DNA from: Krasilnikovia cinnamomea
GTDB taxonomy: Bacteria; Actinomycetota; Actinomycetes; Mycobacteriales; Micromonosporaceae
NCBI RefSeq assembly: GCF_004217545.1
Contig: NZ_SHKY01000001.1
Location: 2,728,001 to 2,792,000, forward strand
Direction of reading: 5' to 3'
DNA: 64,000 nucleotides
A model generated the notes under the pieces. The model ran no database searches and had not been told where the DNA came from. It worked only from the letters and a program-made list of their open reading frames with translations. The position numbers and the translations under genes were made by a program. This document shows positions 1-8,351 of this stretch, piece by piece (position 1 is the stretch's first letter; each line of letters starts with the position of its first letter).

Positions 1-1111
1 GCTGCGCCTCGCCGGGCGACAGCGTCGTCGAGCGGCGCCCGAGGCTGAGGTACCCCAGGCCGAGGCCGAGCAGCACCTCGACGCGCGCGACCAGGTCGGC
101 ACAGAGCCGCACCGCGACCTCGGTCGTCTCCCCGGACCGTGCGGTGGGCGTGGCAGCCCCGGCCCCGGACAACCCCGCGGCGGGCCGCAGGAGCGCCACG
201 ACGGCGGTGAGGGGCATCGCGTTGACGTCGGCGATGGTGCGGCCGGCGAAGGTCACCGCGAGCGCCTCCGGGCGCAGGCCGCTGCCGTGGCACACCGGGC
301 AGGGCACGCTCCGGACGAACCGCATCGCCCGCTCGCGCATCCGGTCGCTCTTGGAGTCGGCGAGCACGTGCATAACGTGCCGACGGGCGCTCCAGAACTT
401 CCCGTAGTAGCCGCTGTCGATGCGGTCAGGCTCGGGCGCGACGAGGACGGACGGCTGCTCGTCGGTGTAGAGCAGCCAGTCCCGGTCCTTCTTCCTGAGC
501 TTGCGCCACGGTCTGTCGATGTCGATCCCCAGGCCGCTCACGACGCTGCGCAGGTTGGCGCCCTGCCAGGCGCCCGGCCAGGCCGCGATGGCGCCGTCGC
601 GGATGCTCAGCGACGGGTCCGGGACGAGCAGGTCCTCGGCGACGTCGTGCACGACGCCCAGTCCGTGACACCGTGGGCAGGCGCCGGCCGCGGTGTTGGG
701 GGAGAACGCCTCGGCCTCCAGCCGCGGTGCGTCCGGCGGGTAGGTCCCGGCGCGCGAGTAGAGCATCCGCAGCAGGTTGGACAGCGTGGTGATGGTGCCG
801 ACCGTCGACCGCGAACTGGGTGCCCCGCGACGTTGTTGCAGGGCCACGGCCGGGGGCAGGCCGGTGATTTCCTGTACGTGCGGCGCACCGACTTGCTGCA
901 GCAGCCGGCGGGCGTACGGCGCGACGGACTCGAAGTACCGGCGCTGCGCCTCGGCGTAGAGGGTGCCGAAGGCCAGCGAGGACTTGCCCGAACCGGAGAC
1001 GCCGGTGAAGGCGACCATGGCATCGCGGGGAACGTTGACGTCGACGTTCCGGAGGTTGTTCTCGGCGGCACCCCGGACCCGCACGAAATGGTCGTTAGCG
1101 TCATTTTTCAC
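1..1111 (-). CDS. UvrA-like ABC ATPase (partial, C-terminus beyond left edge)
   Basis: ABC-type ATPase of the UvrA family, probably DNA-damage or drug tolerance rather than canonical UvrA. About 370 N-terminal residues are visible. Walker A (GVSGSGKSSLAFGT) lies near residue 35, followed by zinc-binding motifs CPRCHGLG and CPVCHGSG, and a signature written TLSPGEAQ at the window edge where canonical UvrA has TLSGGEAQ. Walker A to signature spans about 330 residues. The segment that carries the UvrB-binding insert in UvrA is absent, as in the shorter UvrA2/DrrC-like class. The GTG start at 1111 is chosen because an in-frame TAA sits four codons upstream. The family call is firm; the role is inferred. 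Confidence 0.85.
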   Translation of the reverse strand, partial: MKNDANDHFVRVRGAAENNLRNVDVNVPRDAMVAFTGVSGSGKSSLAFGTLYAEAQRRYFESVAPYARRLLQQVGAPHVQEITGLPPAVALQQRRGAPSSRSTVGTITTLSNLLRMLYSRAGTYPPDAPRLEAEAFSPNTAAGACPRCHGLGVVHDVAEDLLVPDPSLSIRDGAIAAWPGAWQGANLRSVVSGLGIDIDRPWRKLRKKDRDWLLYTDEQPSVLVAPEPDRIDSGYYGKFWSARRHVMHVLADSKSDRMRERAMRFVRSVPCPVCHGSGLRPEALAVTFAGRTIADVNAMPLTAVVALLRPAAGLSGAGAATPTARSGETTEVAVRLCADLVARVEVLLGLGLGYLSLGRRSTTLSPGEAQ

Positions 1112-1307
1112 CAGGTCTGCTTACCCTGTTCCGCGGCGCCGAATCATCGCGTCAGCCCTGCTGGATCAGCCAGGCCCCGCCGATCCCGCCAAGCGCGGCC
1201 AGCAGGAACAGCACAGCGAGCGGACGACGGTCACGCCCGGCGCCGTACCCGGACGTGACCCGCCGCGATGGTCACGACGTGCTGTGGTTCCTAGCCTTCG
1301 GGGATCG

Positions 1308-2393
1308 TCACGGTACAAATGAGCAGGTCCTGAACAGTCCGAACTGCGCTCCCGGGGGGAGGTTGGTTGAGGCCACGGTCCAGCCGCCGAAGGCGTTGGC
1401 CGTCGCCTCGGGGTTGTTCGCCGACGTGAACGCCTGGATCTGGTCGACGACGATCCAGCCCGACCAGGTCGCGCCGCCGTCGAAGGACGAGTTGCGCCAG
1501 ATGGGACGGCTGCCTGTACGGTCTTCACCACCTCGGACGAACGCCACCAGCTCGCCCGAGCTGGTCACCGCGGCTCCCGGTTCGGAGACCGCGCCGTTCG
1601 GCGGTGCCCCCAGGGGGTAGTACGAGCCCCACGACGAGCCGTTGTACGAAATTCCGTACACTTTGGAGTCGAGTCCCCGCACGAATACGTCGATCCCCGG
1701 CCCGCGCTTCACCGCCACCGGATCGACTGCGAACCGGCCACCGAGTCCGACCCAGCCGCTCCAGGTGGACCCGATCCGCTCCACGTAGTAGAGGTCGTTG
1801 GCTTGGCCGCGGGTGAACACGCCGACGTGTCCCGGCCCGGTGGAGACGGCGATCGGGGAGGACGTGAGCACGCCGCCGAGACTGGTGTGCGGCCCCCAGA
1901 CGCCATTCACGTACTCCAGGTACCACAGCTGCTTGTTGGTGCCCCGATAGAAGGCGATGAGGTGCCCGGGCCGGGTCGACACCAGCTCCGGGTTCCAGGT
2001 CAGCACGCCGCCAAGGTTCTGCCAGCCGGTTGAGGCGCCGTTGTCGAACTGCATGACGTACAGCGCCTCGTCGCCACCTCGCACGGCGACCGCCGAGTGT
2101 CCCGCCCCCCAGGAGGTTGCCACCGGTTCGGAGCGTGCGAAACCGCCCAGGTTCTGGAGGTTGTTCAGGGCGGACGTCCGCGGGTCGATCTCAAAGCGGA
2201 CGACGTTGCTGCCTGAGCCAGTTTTGTAGTGTTCGACTGACCCGTTCGGCATCGCAACCAACGCGGGGTCCTTCTGATCGGCTCCCCCGACCTCTCGACA
2301 GCTGAGGTTCGGGGCTGCGGTCGCGGTGCCTGGGGCCAGCAGGGTGGCGAGTAGCCCCACGACCACGGGCAAGATCGTTCTTTTGGTACGCAC
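1308..2393 (-). CDS. Secreted PLL-type beta-propeller lectin
   Basis: A 361-residue exported protein. The first 27 residues form a Sec signal peptide (RTKR, a hydrophobic run, then GTATAAP). The rest is built of about 45-residue repeats recognisable by W.NLGG/LGGxL, a PxVxxxGPGxxxVFxRG strand and W.G turns, for example GPGHVGVFTRG and GPGIDVFVRG. This is the PLL/PHL family of seven-bladed sugar-binding propellers. It probably binds extracellular or cell-surface glycans. The GTG start has a strong ribosome site (AAGGAGGAG). It is divergent from the SARP regulator across about 176 bp that carry a SARP-like direct repeat, so it is a plausible target of that regulator. The substrate cannot be told from sequence. 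Confidence 0.8.
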   Translation of the reverse strand: MRTKRTILPVVVGLLATLLAPGTATAAPNLSCREVGGADQKDPALVAMPNGSVEHYKTGSGSNVVRFEIDPRTSALNNLQNLGGFARSEPVATSWGAGHSAVAVRGGDEALYVMQFDNGASTGWQNLGGVLTWNPELVSTRPGHLIAFYRGTNKQLWYLEYVNGVWGPHTSLGGVLTSSPIAVSTGPGHVGVFTRGQANDLYYVERIGSTWSGWVGLGGRFAVDPVAVKRGPGIDVFVRGLDSKVYGISYNGSSWGSYYPLGAPPNGAVSEPGAAVTSSGELVAFVRGGEDRTGSRPIWRNSSFDGGATWSGWIVVDQIQAFTSANNPEATANAFGGWTVASTNLPPGAQFGLFRTCSFVP

Positions 2394-2490
2394 ATCTCCT
2401 CCTTGTCGACGGCGATGGCGACGATCGGTGAAGGCCGTACCCGGTCGCCACTTCCGAGGTGGAGCCTGACCCCCCAGGGCAGTCAGAAAT

Positions 2491-2509
2491 GTTGCGGATG
2501 TGTTGTGGT
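2491..2509 (+). promoter_or_regulatory. Candidate SARP-type direct repeat
   Basis: Heptamers TGTTGCG (2491-2497) and TGTTGTG (2502-2508) are separated by exactly four bases, giving an 11-bp period. SARP proteins are known to bind heptameric direct repeats with this geometry. The site lies in the spacer between the divergent lectin and SARP genes. Only two units are visible, so chance is not excluded. Confidence 0.4.
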
Positions 2510-2569
2510 CACCGAGATGCCGGCTCTACGGTGCACTGTTCCGCGGACTGGGCAGGAACGGGTGGCGAC

Positions 2570-5530
2570 GTGGATTTCCGGGTCTTGGGGCCGATCCGCC
2601 TGCACACGGCCGGCGGGTCCATCGGGTTCGGCGAGCCGCGGCGGCAGGCGGTGCTCGCCGTGCTGCTGTTCGAGGCGGGCCGCACAGTCGATGTCGACGT
2701 GCTGGTGGACCGGGTCTGGGGCGAGTCCCCGCCCAGGCAGGTCCGCCGCTCGTTGCAGGCCCACATCACCCGGATCCGGCGCGCGCTCGAGCAGGCCGAC
2801 CCCGGCAGCACGTACGTGGCCCGGGAAGCGGGCGGATACCGCCTGGTGGTCCGGCCCGAGCAGGTCGACGTGCACCGGTTCCGAAACGCGCTTCGCAACC
2901 ACCCCACCGACGCCGCCACGCTGCGGTCCGCGCTCTCCCTCTGGTACGGCGAACCACTGGCCGGTTTGCGCGGGCACTGGGTGGAACGAACCCGGCGCAC
3001 CTTGCGCGAAGAGCACGCGGCCGCCGTCGTGGCGTGGGCCGAAGCCGAGATCCGGGGTGGTGGTGCGGCGTCCACCATCACCCAGCTGACCGAACTCACC
3101 GACGAGTATCCATTACGGGAGACCGCCGCCGCGGCGTTGATGCGCGCCCTCTATGCCGTCGACCGTGGTGCCGACGCGCTCGCCCAGTATGAGCGGACGC
3201 GCCGGGTGTTACGCGAGGAACTCGGTGCGGATCCCGGCCCCGAACTCGCAGCCGTGCACGGGGCGATACTGCGCCACGACCCACGGCTGACGGCCACGGT
3301 CCGCGCCGCCGTTCCCGCACAGTTGCCCGCCGACATCACCGCGTTCACCGGCCGGGCTGAGGAGCTGGCCGAACTGGACCGGCTCACCGGCCGAACCGGC
3401 GACGAGCCGGTAGTCATCGGCGTCACCGGCACGGCCGGGTCGGGCAAGACGGCCACGGTCGTGCACTGGTGTCACCGGGAACGGAGCCGGTTTCCGGACG
3501 GGCAGCTGTATCTGGATCTGTGCGGGTACGACCCGGGCGAGCCGCTGCCGCCCACCGAGGCGCTGGCCATGCTCTTGACAGCGTTGCTACCCGCCGGCGC
3601 GAAGATTCCGCTGCGGCCGGAGGAACGCGCCGCCCGGTTCCGCACGGAGGTCTCCGCGCGCCGGATGCTGGTCGTGCTGGACAACGCGGCGACCGTCGAG
3701 CAGGTCCGCCCGTTACTTCCGGGCACCTCCACCTGTGTCGTGATGGTGACCAGCCGTGACTCGCTGGCTGGTCTGGTGGCCCTGCACGGCGCGCACCGCG
3801 TGCAACTGGACCGGCTGCCGGCCGCCGACTCGGTCGCCCTGCTGGGCCGCCTGATCGGTGACCGGGTGACCGCCGCGCCGGAGGCCGCCGCGGCACTCGC
3901 GGAGCGGTGTGTGCGGTTGCCGCTGACCCTGCGCCTGGCCGCCGAGCACGCGGTGTCCCGGCCGACCACGTCGCTGGCCCGCCTGGTCGACGAGCTGCAG
4001 GCGGCCCAGCGCGCACTCGACCTGCTCAGCGGTGGCGACGACCAGCGGGCCGCCGTGCGGGTGGTGTTCTCCTGGTCGCTGCGGCGATTGAGCCCCGCGG
4101 CCCGACGCTCCTTCGCCGCACTCGGCCGCCATCCGGCACCGCTGTTCGACGCGTACGCCCTGGCCGCGCTCGCCGGCTGCCCGCTCGACGAGGCCCGGCG
4201 CCAGCTGGACGTCCTCGTCCGCGCCCACCTGATCCACCCCGCCGGCGCCGACCGTTTCGGCATGCACGACCTGCTCAAGGCATACGCGGCGGAGACCGGC
4301 GACGACTTCGACGCGCACACCGCGCTGGACCGGGTGTACGGCTACTACCTCGCCACGGTCTCCGCGGCGATGGACTGCCTGTATCCCGGCGAAGCCCACC
4401 GGCGGCCGTCCGTCGCTGCCCCGGTGAGCCCGGTCCCCGCGATCACGAACGTGGATGTCGCACGCGACTGGCTGGGCACCGAACTGCCGGCTGTCCAGGC
4501 ACTCGTCGCCCGGGCCGTGACCCGCGGCCGGCCCGAGCATGCCGTGACGCTGTCCGCGTTGCTGTTTCGCTACCTCGACGGGCATCACCAGGCGGTGGCG
4601 CTGGCGATCAATCGGGACGCCCAGGCCGCGGCGCGCGCCACCGGCGACCGTGCCGCCGAGGCCAACGCGCGCATCGCCCTGGGCGGCGTACACCACCAGG
4701 CCGGCCGCATCGAGCTGGCGGCGGCGGAGATGTGGGCGGCCCACACGCTGTTCGAAGAAGTCGGCGACGTGCTCGGACAGGCACGGGCGCTGGGCAACGT
4801 CGGCATGCTCACCGAAAGCGCCGGCCGGTACCCGCGGGCGGCCTACTACTACGCCCGGGCGTTGACGCTGTTTCAGCAGGTCGGCGACGTCACGGGACAG
4901 GCGCATGTGCTGACCAGGCTTGGCACCGTGGAAGTCCGGATGGGCGACGGCACAGCGGGCCGGCAGCACCTGGACGAGGCGAAGGTGCTGCACCGTCGAG
5001 CGGGGCATCGCTTCGGCGAAGCGTGGGTGAAGATGGGCTTGGGTGAGCTGGCCGCCGTCGAGGGACGGCCGGCCGAGGCCGTCCGGCTACACAGCGAGGC
5101 TGCCCGCACGTTCGCGGAGCTCGGACACGGGGACAGCGAGGCTTGGGCCATCGACGGCCGCGGACGGGCGGAGTCATTGAGCGGCCACCCATTCACCGCG
5201 GCCGACCAACACCGGCAGGCGCTCGAACAGTTCCGCCGACACGGCGACCAGGTCGGCGAATCATGGGCGCTCAACGGACTCGGCGAGGCCTGCCAGGCCG
5301 ACGGCTACCCGGCCATGGCCCGCAGCCACCACGCCGAGGCCCTGGTCGTGGCCACGCGGGCCGGCTGCCAAGAACAGATCGCCCGGGCCCGCCGAGGTCT
5401 GGCCCGAGCCGCTGCGCCGGTGGACACCCAAACCGCGAGACAGCACTACGACCATGCGATCGCAATCTATACCGAGCTCGGCCTGTCAGCCGTCGAGGCA
5501 ACGAGAGCCGAACTAGCCATCCTGACCTGA
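2570..5530 (+). CDS. SARP/AfsR-type transcriptional regulator with NB-ARC and TPR
   Basis: A 986-residue regulator. The order is a winged-helix DNA-binding domain (about 1-95, VLGPIRLHTAGG...), a bacterial transcriptional activation domain (about 95-245), an NB-ARC/STAND ATPase with Walker A GTAGSGKT near 290 and Walker B RMLVVLDNAA near 366, then TPR repeats to the C-terminus. This is the AfsR architecture, usually an activator of secondary metabolism or secreted functions. The frame stays open to 2459, but the family begins at DFRVLGP, so the GTG at 2570 is preferred. No biosynthetic cluster is adjacent. The nearest genes are the lectin (divergent) and the I36 inhibitor (convergent), which are candidate targets. 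Confidence 0.9.
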   Translation: MDFRVLGPIRLHTAGGSIGFGEPRRQAVLAVLLFEAGRTVDVDVLVDRVWGESPPRQVRRSLQAHITRIRRALEQADPGSTYVAREAGGYRLVVRPEQVDVHRFRNALRNHPTDAATLRSALSLWYGEPLAGLRGHWVERTRRTLREEHAAAVVAWAEAEIRGGGAASTITQLTELTDEYPLRETAAAALMRALYAVDRGADALAQYERTRRVLREELGADPGPELAAVHGAILRHDPRLTATVRAAVPAQLPADITAFTGRAEELAELDRLTGRTGDEPVVIGVTGTAGSGKTATVVHWCHRERSRFPDGQLYLDLCGYDPGEPLPPTEALAMLLTALLPAGAKIPLRPEERAARFRTEVSARRMLVVLDNAATVEQVRPLLPGTSTCVVMVTSRDSLAGLVALHGAHRVQLDRLPAADSVALLGRLIGDRVTAAPEAAAALAERCVRLPLTLRLAAEHAVSRPTTSLARLVDELQAAQRALDLLSGGDDQRAAVRVVFSWSLRRLSPAARRSFAALGRHPAPLFDAYALAALAGCPLDEARRQLDVLVRAHLIHPAGADRFGMHDLLKAYAAETGDDFDAHTALDRVYGYYLATVSAAMDCLYPGEAHRRPSVAAPVSPVPAITNVDVARDWLGTELPAVQALVARAVTRGRPEHAVTLSALLFRYLDGHHQAVALAINRDAQAAARATGDRAAEANARIALGGVHHQAGRIELAAAEMWAAHTLFEEVGDVLGQARALGNVGMLTESAGRYPRAAYYYARALTLFQQVGDVTGQAHVLTRLGTVEVRMGDGTAGRQHLDEAKVLHRRAGHRFGEAWVKMGLGELAAVEGRPAEAVRLHSEAARTFAELGHGDSEAWAIDGRGRAESLSGHPFTAADQHRQALEQFRRHGDQVGESWALNGLGEACQADGYPAMARSHHAEALVVATRAGCQEQIARARRGLARAAAPVDTQTARQHYDHAIAIYTELGLSAVEATRAELAILT

Positions 5531-5574
5531 CCAAGGACAAAGCTCTGGTAGCGGGCTCTCGGCTCCCAGCGCAC

Positions 5575-5612
5575 CAGGTATGCGGCACGGCATGCACCGT
5601 GCCGCATACCTG
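5575..5612. terminator. Bidirectional hairpin terminator
   Basis: Perfect 16-bp inverted repeat (5575-5590 with 5597-5612) and a 6-base loop, placed between the convergent SARP and I36 genes. There is no U-run, as is usual in high-GC actinobacteria. Confidence 0.85.
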
Positions 5613-5638
5613 AGCAGATCGAGCGTGCGGTCGCAGTA

Positions 5639-6088
5639 TCAACAGGGCCGGATCGAGGAGGCCTCGTCCTGCGCGCGTTTGCCGACCCAGGCCACTGCCT
5701 GACCGGCCGGCATCGTGCCAACGTAACTGCGATAGTCGATGTCGTAGTACCAGCAGTACGTCCACGATGTGTTGTTCACCCAGGCGCTCATCTGGTCACC
5801 GAAATTGCCGTCGCCGGCGCCGTGCTTGGGGCTGTCACAGCCCGGACAGGCAAACGCGTGCAACGTCGGGAACGAGTCACCGGCCGCGACCATGAAGACG
5901 GGGCCGTTGAAGTCCTTGTCGTTATACAGGCACACCGTATCTGCGGGACACCCGACGAGCACAGCGGTCCGCCCGGCGGATGGAGCAGCGGCCGCTGCCG
6001 GTGATGCCGCAGCGGCGAGCCCAAGAGCGCACAGGCCCAGAGCGAGCGGCAGGCGCGTGAGCGTCCGTGACGGATGAGTGAATGTCAT
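5639..6088 (-). CDS. Secreted peptidase inhibitor family I36-like protein
   Basis: A 149-residue exported protein. Residues 1-34 are a Sec signal peptide ending AAAAPSAG. The mature part carries the I36 (Streptomyces metalloproteinase inhibitor-like) pattern: CPADTVCLYNDKDFNGP, then FPTLHAFACPGCDS, GNFGDQMSAWVNNTS and a C-terminal cysteine. Five cysteines are visible in the mature part. The beta/gamma-crystallin-like fold of this family inhibits metallopeptidases in some members, but many I36-like proteins are untested. The ATG is preceded by GTGAGGT. A spaced inverted repeat (TTCCACAAG at 6100-6108, CTTGTGGAA at 6153-6161) upstream could be an operator. Confidence 0.75.
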   Translation of the reverse strand: MTFTHPSRTLTRLPLALGLCALGLAAAASPAAAAAPSAGRTAVLVGCPADTVCLYNDKDFNGPVFMVAAGDSFPTLHAFACPGCDSPKHGAGDGNFGDQMSAWVNNTSWTYCWYYDIDYRSYVGTMPAGQAVAWVGKRAQDEASSIRPC

Positions 6089-6365
6089 GGCAACCTCACT
6101 TCCACAAGGGTTGGCGTTGTACGCGACGGTCTCGACCGCCGGTTGCGGAAAGCTTGTGGAAAGGTTGCGACGGTCCAGACCGTCAGCGTTGCGCGACCGG
6201 ACCTGCCTCAGCGGGCCACCGGCTCGGCGACAGGATGCAGGCGCCGCGGCGGGCCGTGACCCCGGCCCATGCCGCCTTGACCGTTCGTACCATGATCAAC
6301 CCGGGAGCGCGGACCGTGTGCTAGGCTGGACCGGTTGCAGTTTTGATTTCCGTGGACGTTATCCG

Positions 6366-6410
6366 GCGCCTGATGGGTCATCTGAACCCATCGAGGCGCT
6401 TTTCGTTTTT
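6366..6410 (+). promoter_or_regulatory. Terminator-like hairpin in the csp leader
   Basis: GCGCCTGATGGGT (6366-6378) pairs with ACCCATCGAGGCGC (6386-6399) with one bulge, followed at once by TTTTCGTTTTT. This is a textbook intrinsic terminator shape, rare in this GC-rich sequence, about 85 bp upstream of the cold-shock gene and in the same orientation. It could terminate an upstream transcript or act as an attenuator inside the csp leader. Confidence 0.65.
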
Positions 6411-6446
6411 CGTGTCGTTTCGACGCGGGTAATCAACGCGGCAGCG

Positions 6447-6473
6447 TTAGAGTCCGCGCAATGCGGTCTCTAA
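6447..6473 (+). promoter_or_regulatory. Second hairpin next to the csp ribosome site
   Basis: TTAGAGTCCGC and GCGGTCTCTAA pair over 10 of 11 positions with a GCAAT loop. It ends nine bases before the GAAGGAG ribosome site of the cold-shock gene. It could be a temperature-sensitive leader element. Confidence 0.5.
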
Positions 6474-6494
6474 ACAGCCTGCGAAGGAGCAGAC

Positions 6495-6698
6495 ATGACT
6501 ACAGGCACCGTGAAGTGGTTCAACGCCGACAAGGGTTTCGGCTTCATCACCCCTGACGACGGCGGCGCCGACGTCTTCGCCCACTTCTCCCAGATCTCGA
6601 CGAGCGGCTACCGCAGCCTCGATGAGAACCAGAAGGTGGAGTTCGACATCACCCAGGGCCAGAAAGGCCCGCAGGCGGAGAACATCCGCCCGCTCTGA
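6495..6698 (+). CDS. cspA: Cold-shock protein
   Basis: A 67-residue single cold-shock domain covering the whole protein. RNP-1 (KGFGFITP) and RNP-2 (VFAHFSQI) are both intact, with GTVKWFN at the start. It binds single-stranded RNA/DNA and acts as an RNA chaperone in the cytoplasm. The length is typical. The ribosome site is GAAGGAG, seven bases before ATG. It has a long structured leader with two hairpins and is followed 16 bp after the stop by a strong terminator, so it is a single-gene transcript. Identification is certain; the specific paralog is not. Confidence 0.97.
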   Translation: MTTGTVKWFNADKGFGFITPDDGGADVFAHFSQISTSGYRSLDENQKVEFDITQGQKGPQAENIRPL

Positions 6699-6713
6699 TC
6701 AACGCCCTGCCAA

Positions 6714-6743
6714 CGGCGGCCCGACTGATTCAGCGGGCCGCCG
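6714..6743 (+). terminator. csp terminator
   Basis: Perfect 10-bp stem CGGCGGCCCG/CGGGCCGCCG with a 10-base loop, 16 bp after the csp stop. Confidence 0.85.
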
Positions 6744-6870
6744 TTCGGCATTTCACCCGGACAGCACGGCATCGTAAAGATCATCTGATGACTCGCCGCC
6801 CCGCCCGCCTGACGCCGGGAGGGCAGCCGGAACCGTGGAAACACGGCGCGACACCCCAAAGGACATGACT

Positions 6871-7152
6871 ATGACGGCGACCTACTCGGGCCCTGCGAGG
6901 CTGATCCTGGTCGGCGGCGCATGCATTTCCGGCATGGCCTCCCTCAGTATCAATCAGCGCGGAGGAGTCAACGGCTGGGGCGGCACGTTCCGTCCGGACG
7001 AGGTCACGACGGACCTGCGCAACGCCGTCGAGGGGCTTCAACTGGAACTGCCCTACGATCGGCTGGGGACAGTCGCGGTCACTGGCATGCGCAAGCTACT
7101 CGCCACGCAGGTGCTGGTTTCACTGGCCGGCCGCGGACCAGCACCCTTCTGA
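6871..7152 (+). CDS. Small protein of unknown function
   Basis: A 93-residue protein that I do not recognise. The start is set at the second ATG of ATGACTATG because AAAGGA lies seven bases upstream. The N-terminal half (YSGPARLILVGG, ASLSINQRGG, WGGTF) reads as short beta strands, like the small beta-barrel DUF4873-type proteins, but the match is only an impression. No signal peptide or membrane segment. It stands alone after the csp terminator and converges on the MerR gene. A hypothetical gene, moderately supported by its ribosome site and codon use. Confidence 0.55.
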   Translation: MTATYSGPARLILVGGACISGMASLSINQRGGVNGWGGTFRPDEVTTDLRNAVEGLQLELPYDRLGTVAVTGMRKLLATQVLVSLAGRGPAPF

Positions 7153-7258
7153 TGATGCGACGGCCGTCGACCCACGCGTGGGGGTCCCGGAGTACGGCGA
7201 ACGGCCCCTCTCGTGGCAGAGAAGGACCGTACGGGCGGTCAGATCGGGCAGCGTCCGC

Positions 7259-7564
7259 CTATTGGTGGGGCGGATGATTTTGGTTGTGCCGGAGGGCTTC
7301 CTCAAGCTGGTCTTCGAGACTGATGATCCGGCATGCCGCTTCCAGGGCAGTGCCCTGCTCGACCATCTCCCGCGCCCGGGCGGCAAGGCGCAACTGGTTG
7401 CGGGAGTAGCGGCGGTGCCCGCCGGCAGAGCGGGTCGGGGTGATCAGCTTCGCCTCGCCGAGGCGACGCAGGAAGTCCTGTGAGGCGCCGGTGATCTCCG
7501 CGGCGCGGCCCATCGTGTAGGCGGGGTAGTCGTCGTCGCCGAACATGTCGTCGGGTTGGGCCAT
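7259..7564 (-). CDS. MerR-family transcriptional regulator (short)
   Basis: A 101-residue protein. The N-terminal HTH reads YTMGRAAEITGASQDFLRRLGEAKLITP, followed by the wing SAGGHRRYSRNQL and a helix ending ALEAACRIISLEDQLEEAL. It is one of the short actinobacterial MerR-like proteins that lack a ligand-binding C-terminal domain and end in a dimerisation helix. It probably acts as a small DNA-binding switch. The gene stands alone on the minus strand with GAGGT before its ATG. A strong hairpin lies just upstream (7587-7615). Its effector and targets are unknown. Confidence 0.85.
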   Translation of the reverse strand: MAQPDDMFGDDDYPAYTMGRAAEITGASQDFLRRLGEAKLITPTRSAGGHRRYSRNQLRLAARAREMVEQGTALEAACRIISLEDQLEEALRHNQNHPPHQ

Positions 7565-8351
7565 ACAGGTACCTCATCTATGACGAGGGCCCCGGCGCGG
7601 AAAGCGCCGGGGCCCGGGGTTACGGGTCGAAAACACCATCTACCGACGTGTTCGTCGGGTTGTCGTATCCGCACCTGCCGCCGTCGGCGGCCTAGGGTGC
7701 GAGGATCGCGTAAGCGTGACCGGAGACCACCTCTCGTTCGATGGAAACTGCGGTGTCCGCACCAGAGCCGAAATTCCTGCTGGCAGCGGGCGATCCAACG
7801 GTGTTCGGGCCCTCCCTTTCCTCTGCTTCCTACCTCGTGTGCTGCCCGCCGGTGCCGGAGCCCACGCGACTTCATGGCTCCGCCCACGTGCGGCGGACTG
7901 TCCTACCCAAGCGAGCCCTGAACCTGCATCGGCCCGCCTGCGCCCTGACCTGGAACTACGTCAGGGTCTTACCTGCCACTTCCGTTTCACTTCCACGTGC
8001 CTTGCCTTGCTGCCTGCGGTGATCAGTTACTTCCACCGCTGCGCCGAGCGAGCCACGGAAGGTCCGGGCCCTGTGTAACGCTCGGTCGTCTCGTCTGCGT
8101 CTTCGACGATCTCTGCTGTCAACGACAGAAACATTAGTCAGGACCAGCGGGAATGTCTAGTAGCTCCGACATAGATTTTCTCGGCGGCTGGCGCGGCTTC
8201 CGCCTCGGATCGACGAACGCCTCGACCGCTTGGCGGCTACCGCGGTCGCGCCCGGGGCGGCCCTGGTGCGTCACCCAGCCGGTGAGCGGACCGTTGACCG
8301 GCCTGCCCCCCGAGGGATGTCCGGAATCGGCGGGTCTCGTACCGTGTAGGG
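7565..8351. other. Gene-poor stretch between MerR and PP2C genes
   Basis: About 790 bp without a supported gene. Open frames exist (for example 7741-8022 on the plus strand) but have Arg/Cys/Pro-rich, shadow-like translations and no good ribosome site. Base composition is less GC-rich than the flanks around 7975-8180. I see one strong hairpin (7587-7615) and no tRNA or known riboswitch motif. It may hold promoters and a decayed gene. Confidence 0.5.
7587..7615. promoter_or_regulatory. Strong hairpin upstream of MerR
   Basis: Perfect 12-bp stem GGGCCCCGGCGC/GCGCCGGGGCCC with loop GGAAA. It lies 23 bp upstream of the MerR start, in its leader or promoter region. No supported gene ends nearby, so a terminator role is not obvious. 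Confidence 0.5.

Noticed and set aside
6305..6330. Candidate csp promoter (TAGGCT)
   Set aside because: No matching -35 box at the right distance.
7741..8022. Plus-strand frame in the gene-poor region
   Set aside because: Poor codon pattern, no ribosome site, no recognisable domain.
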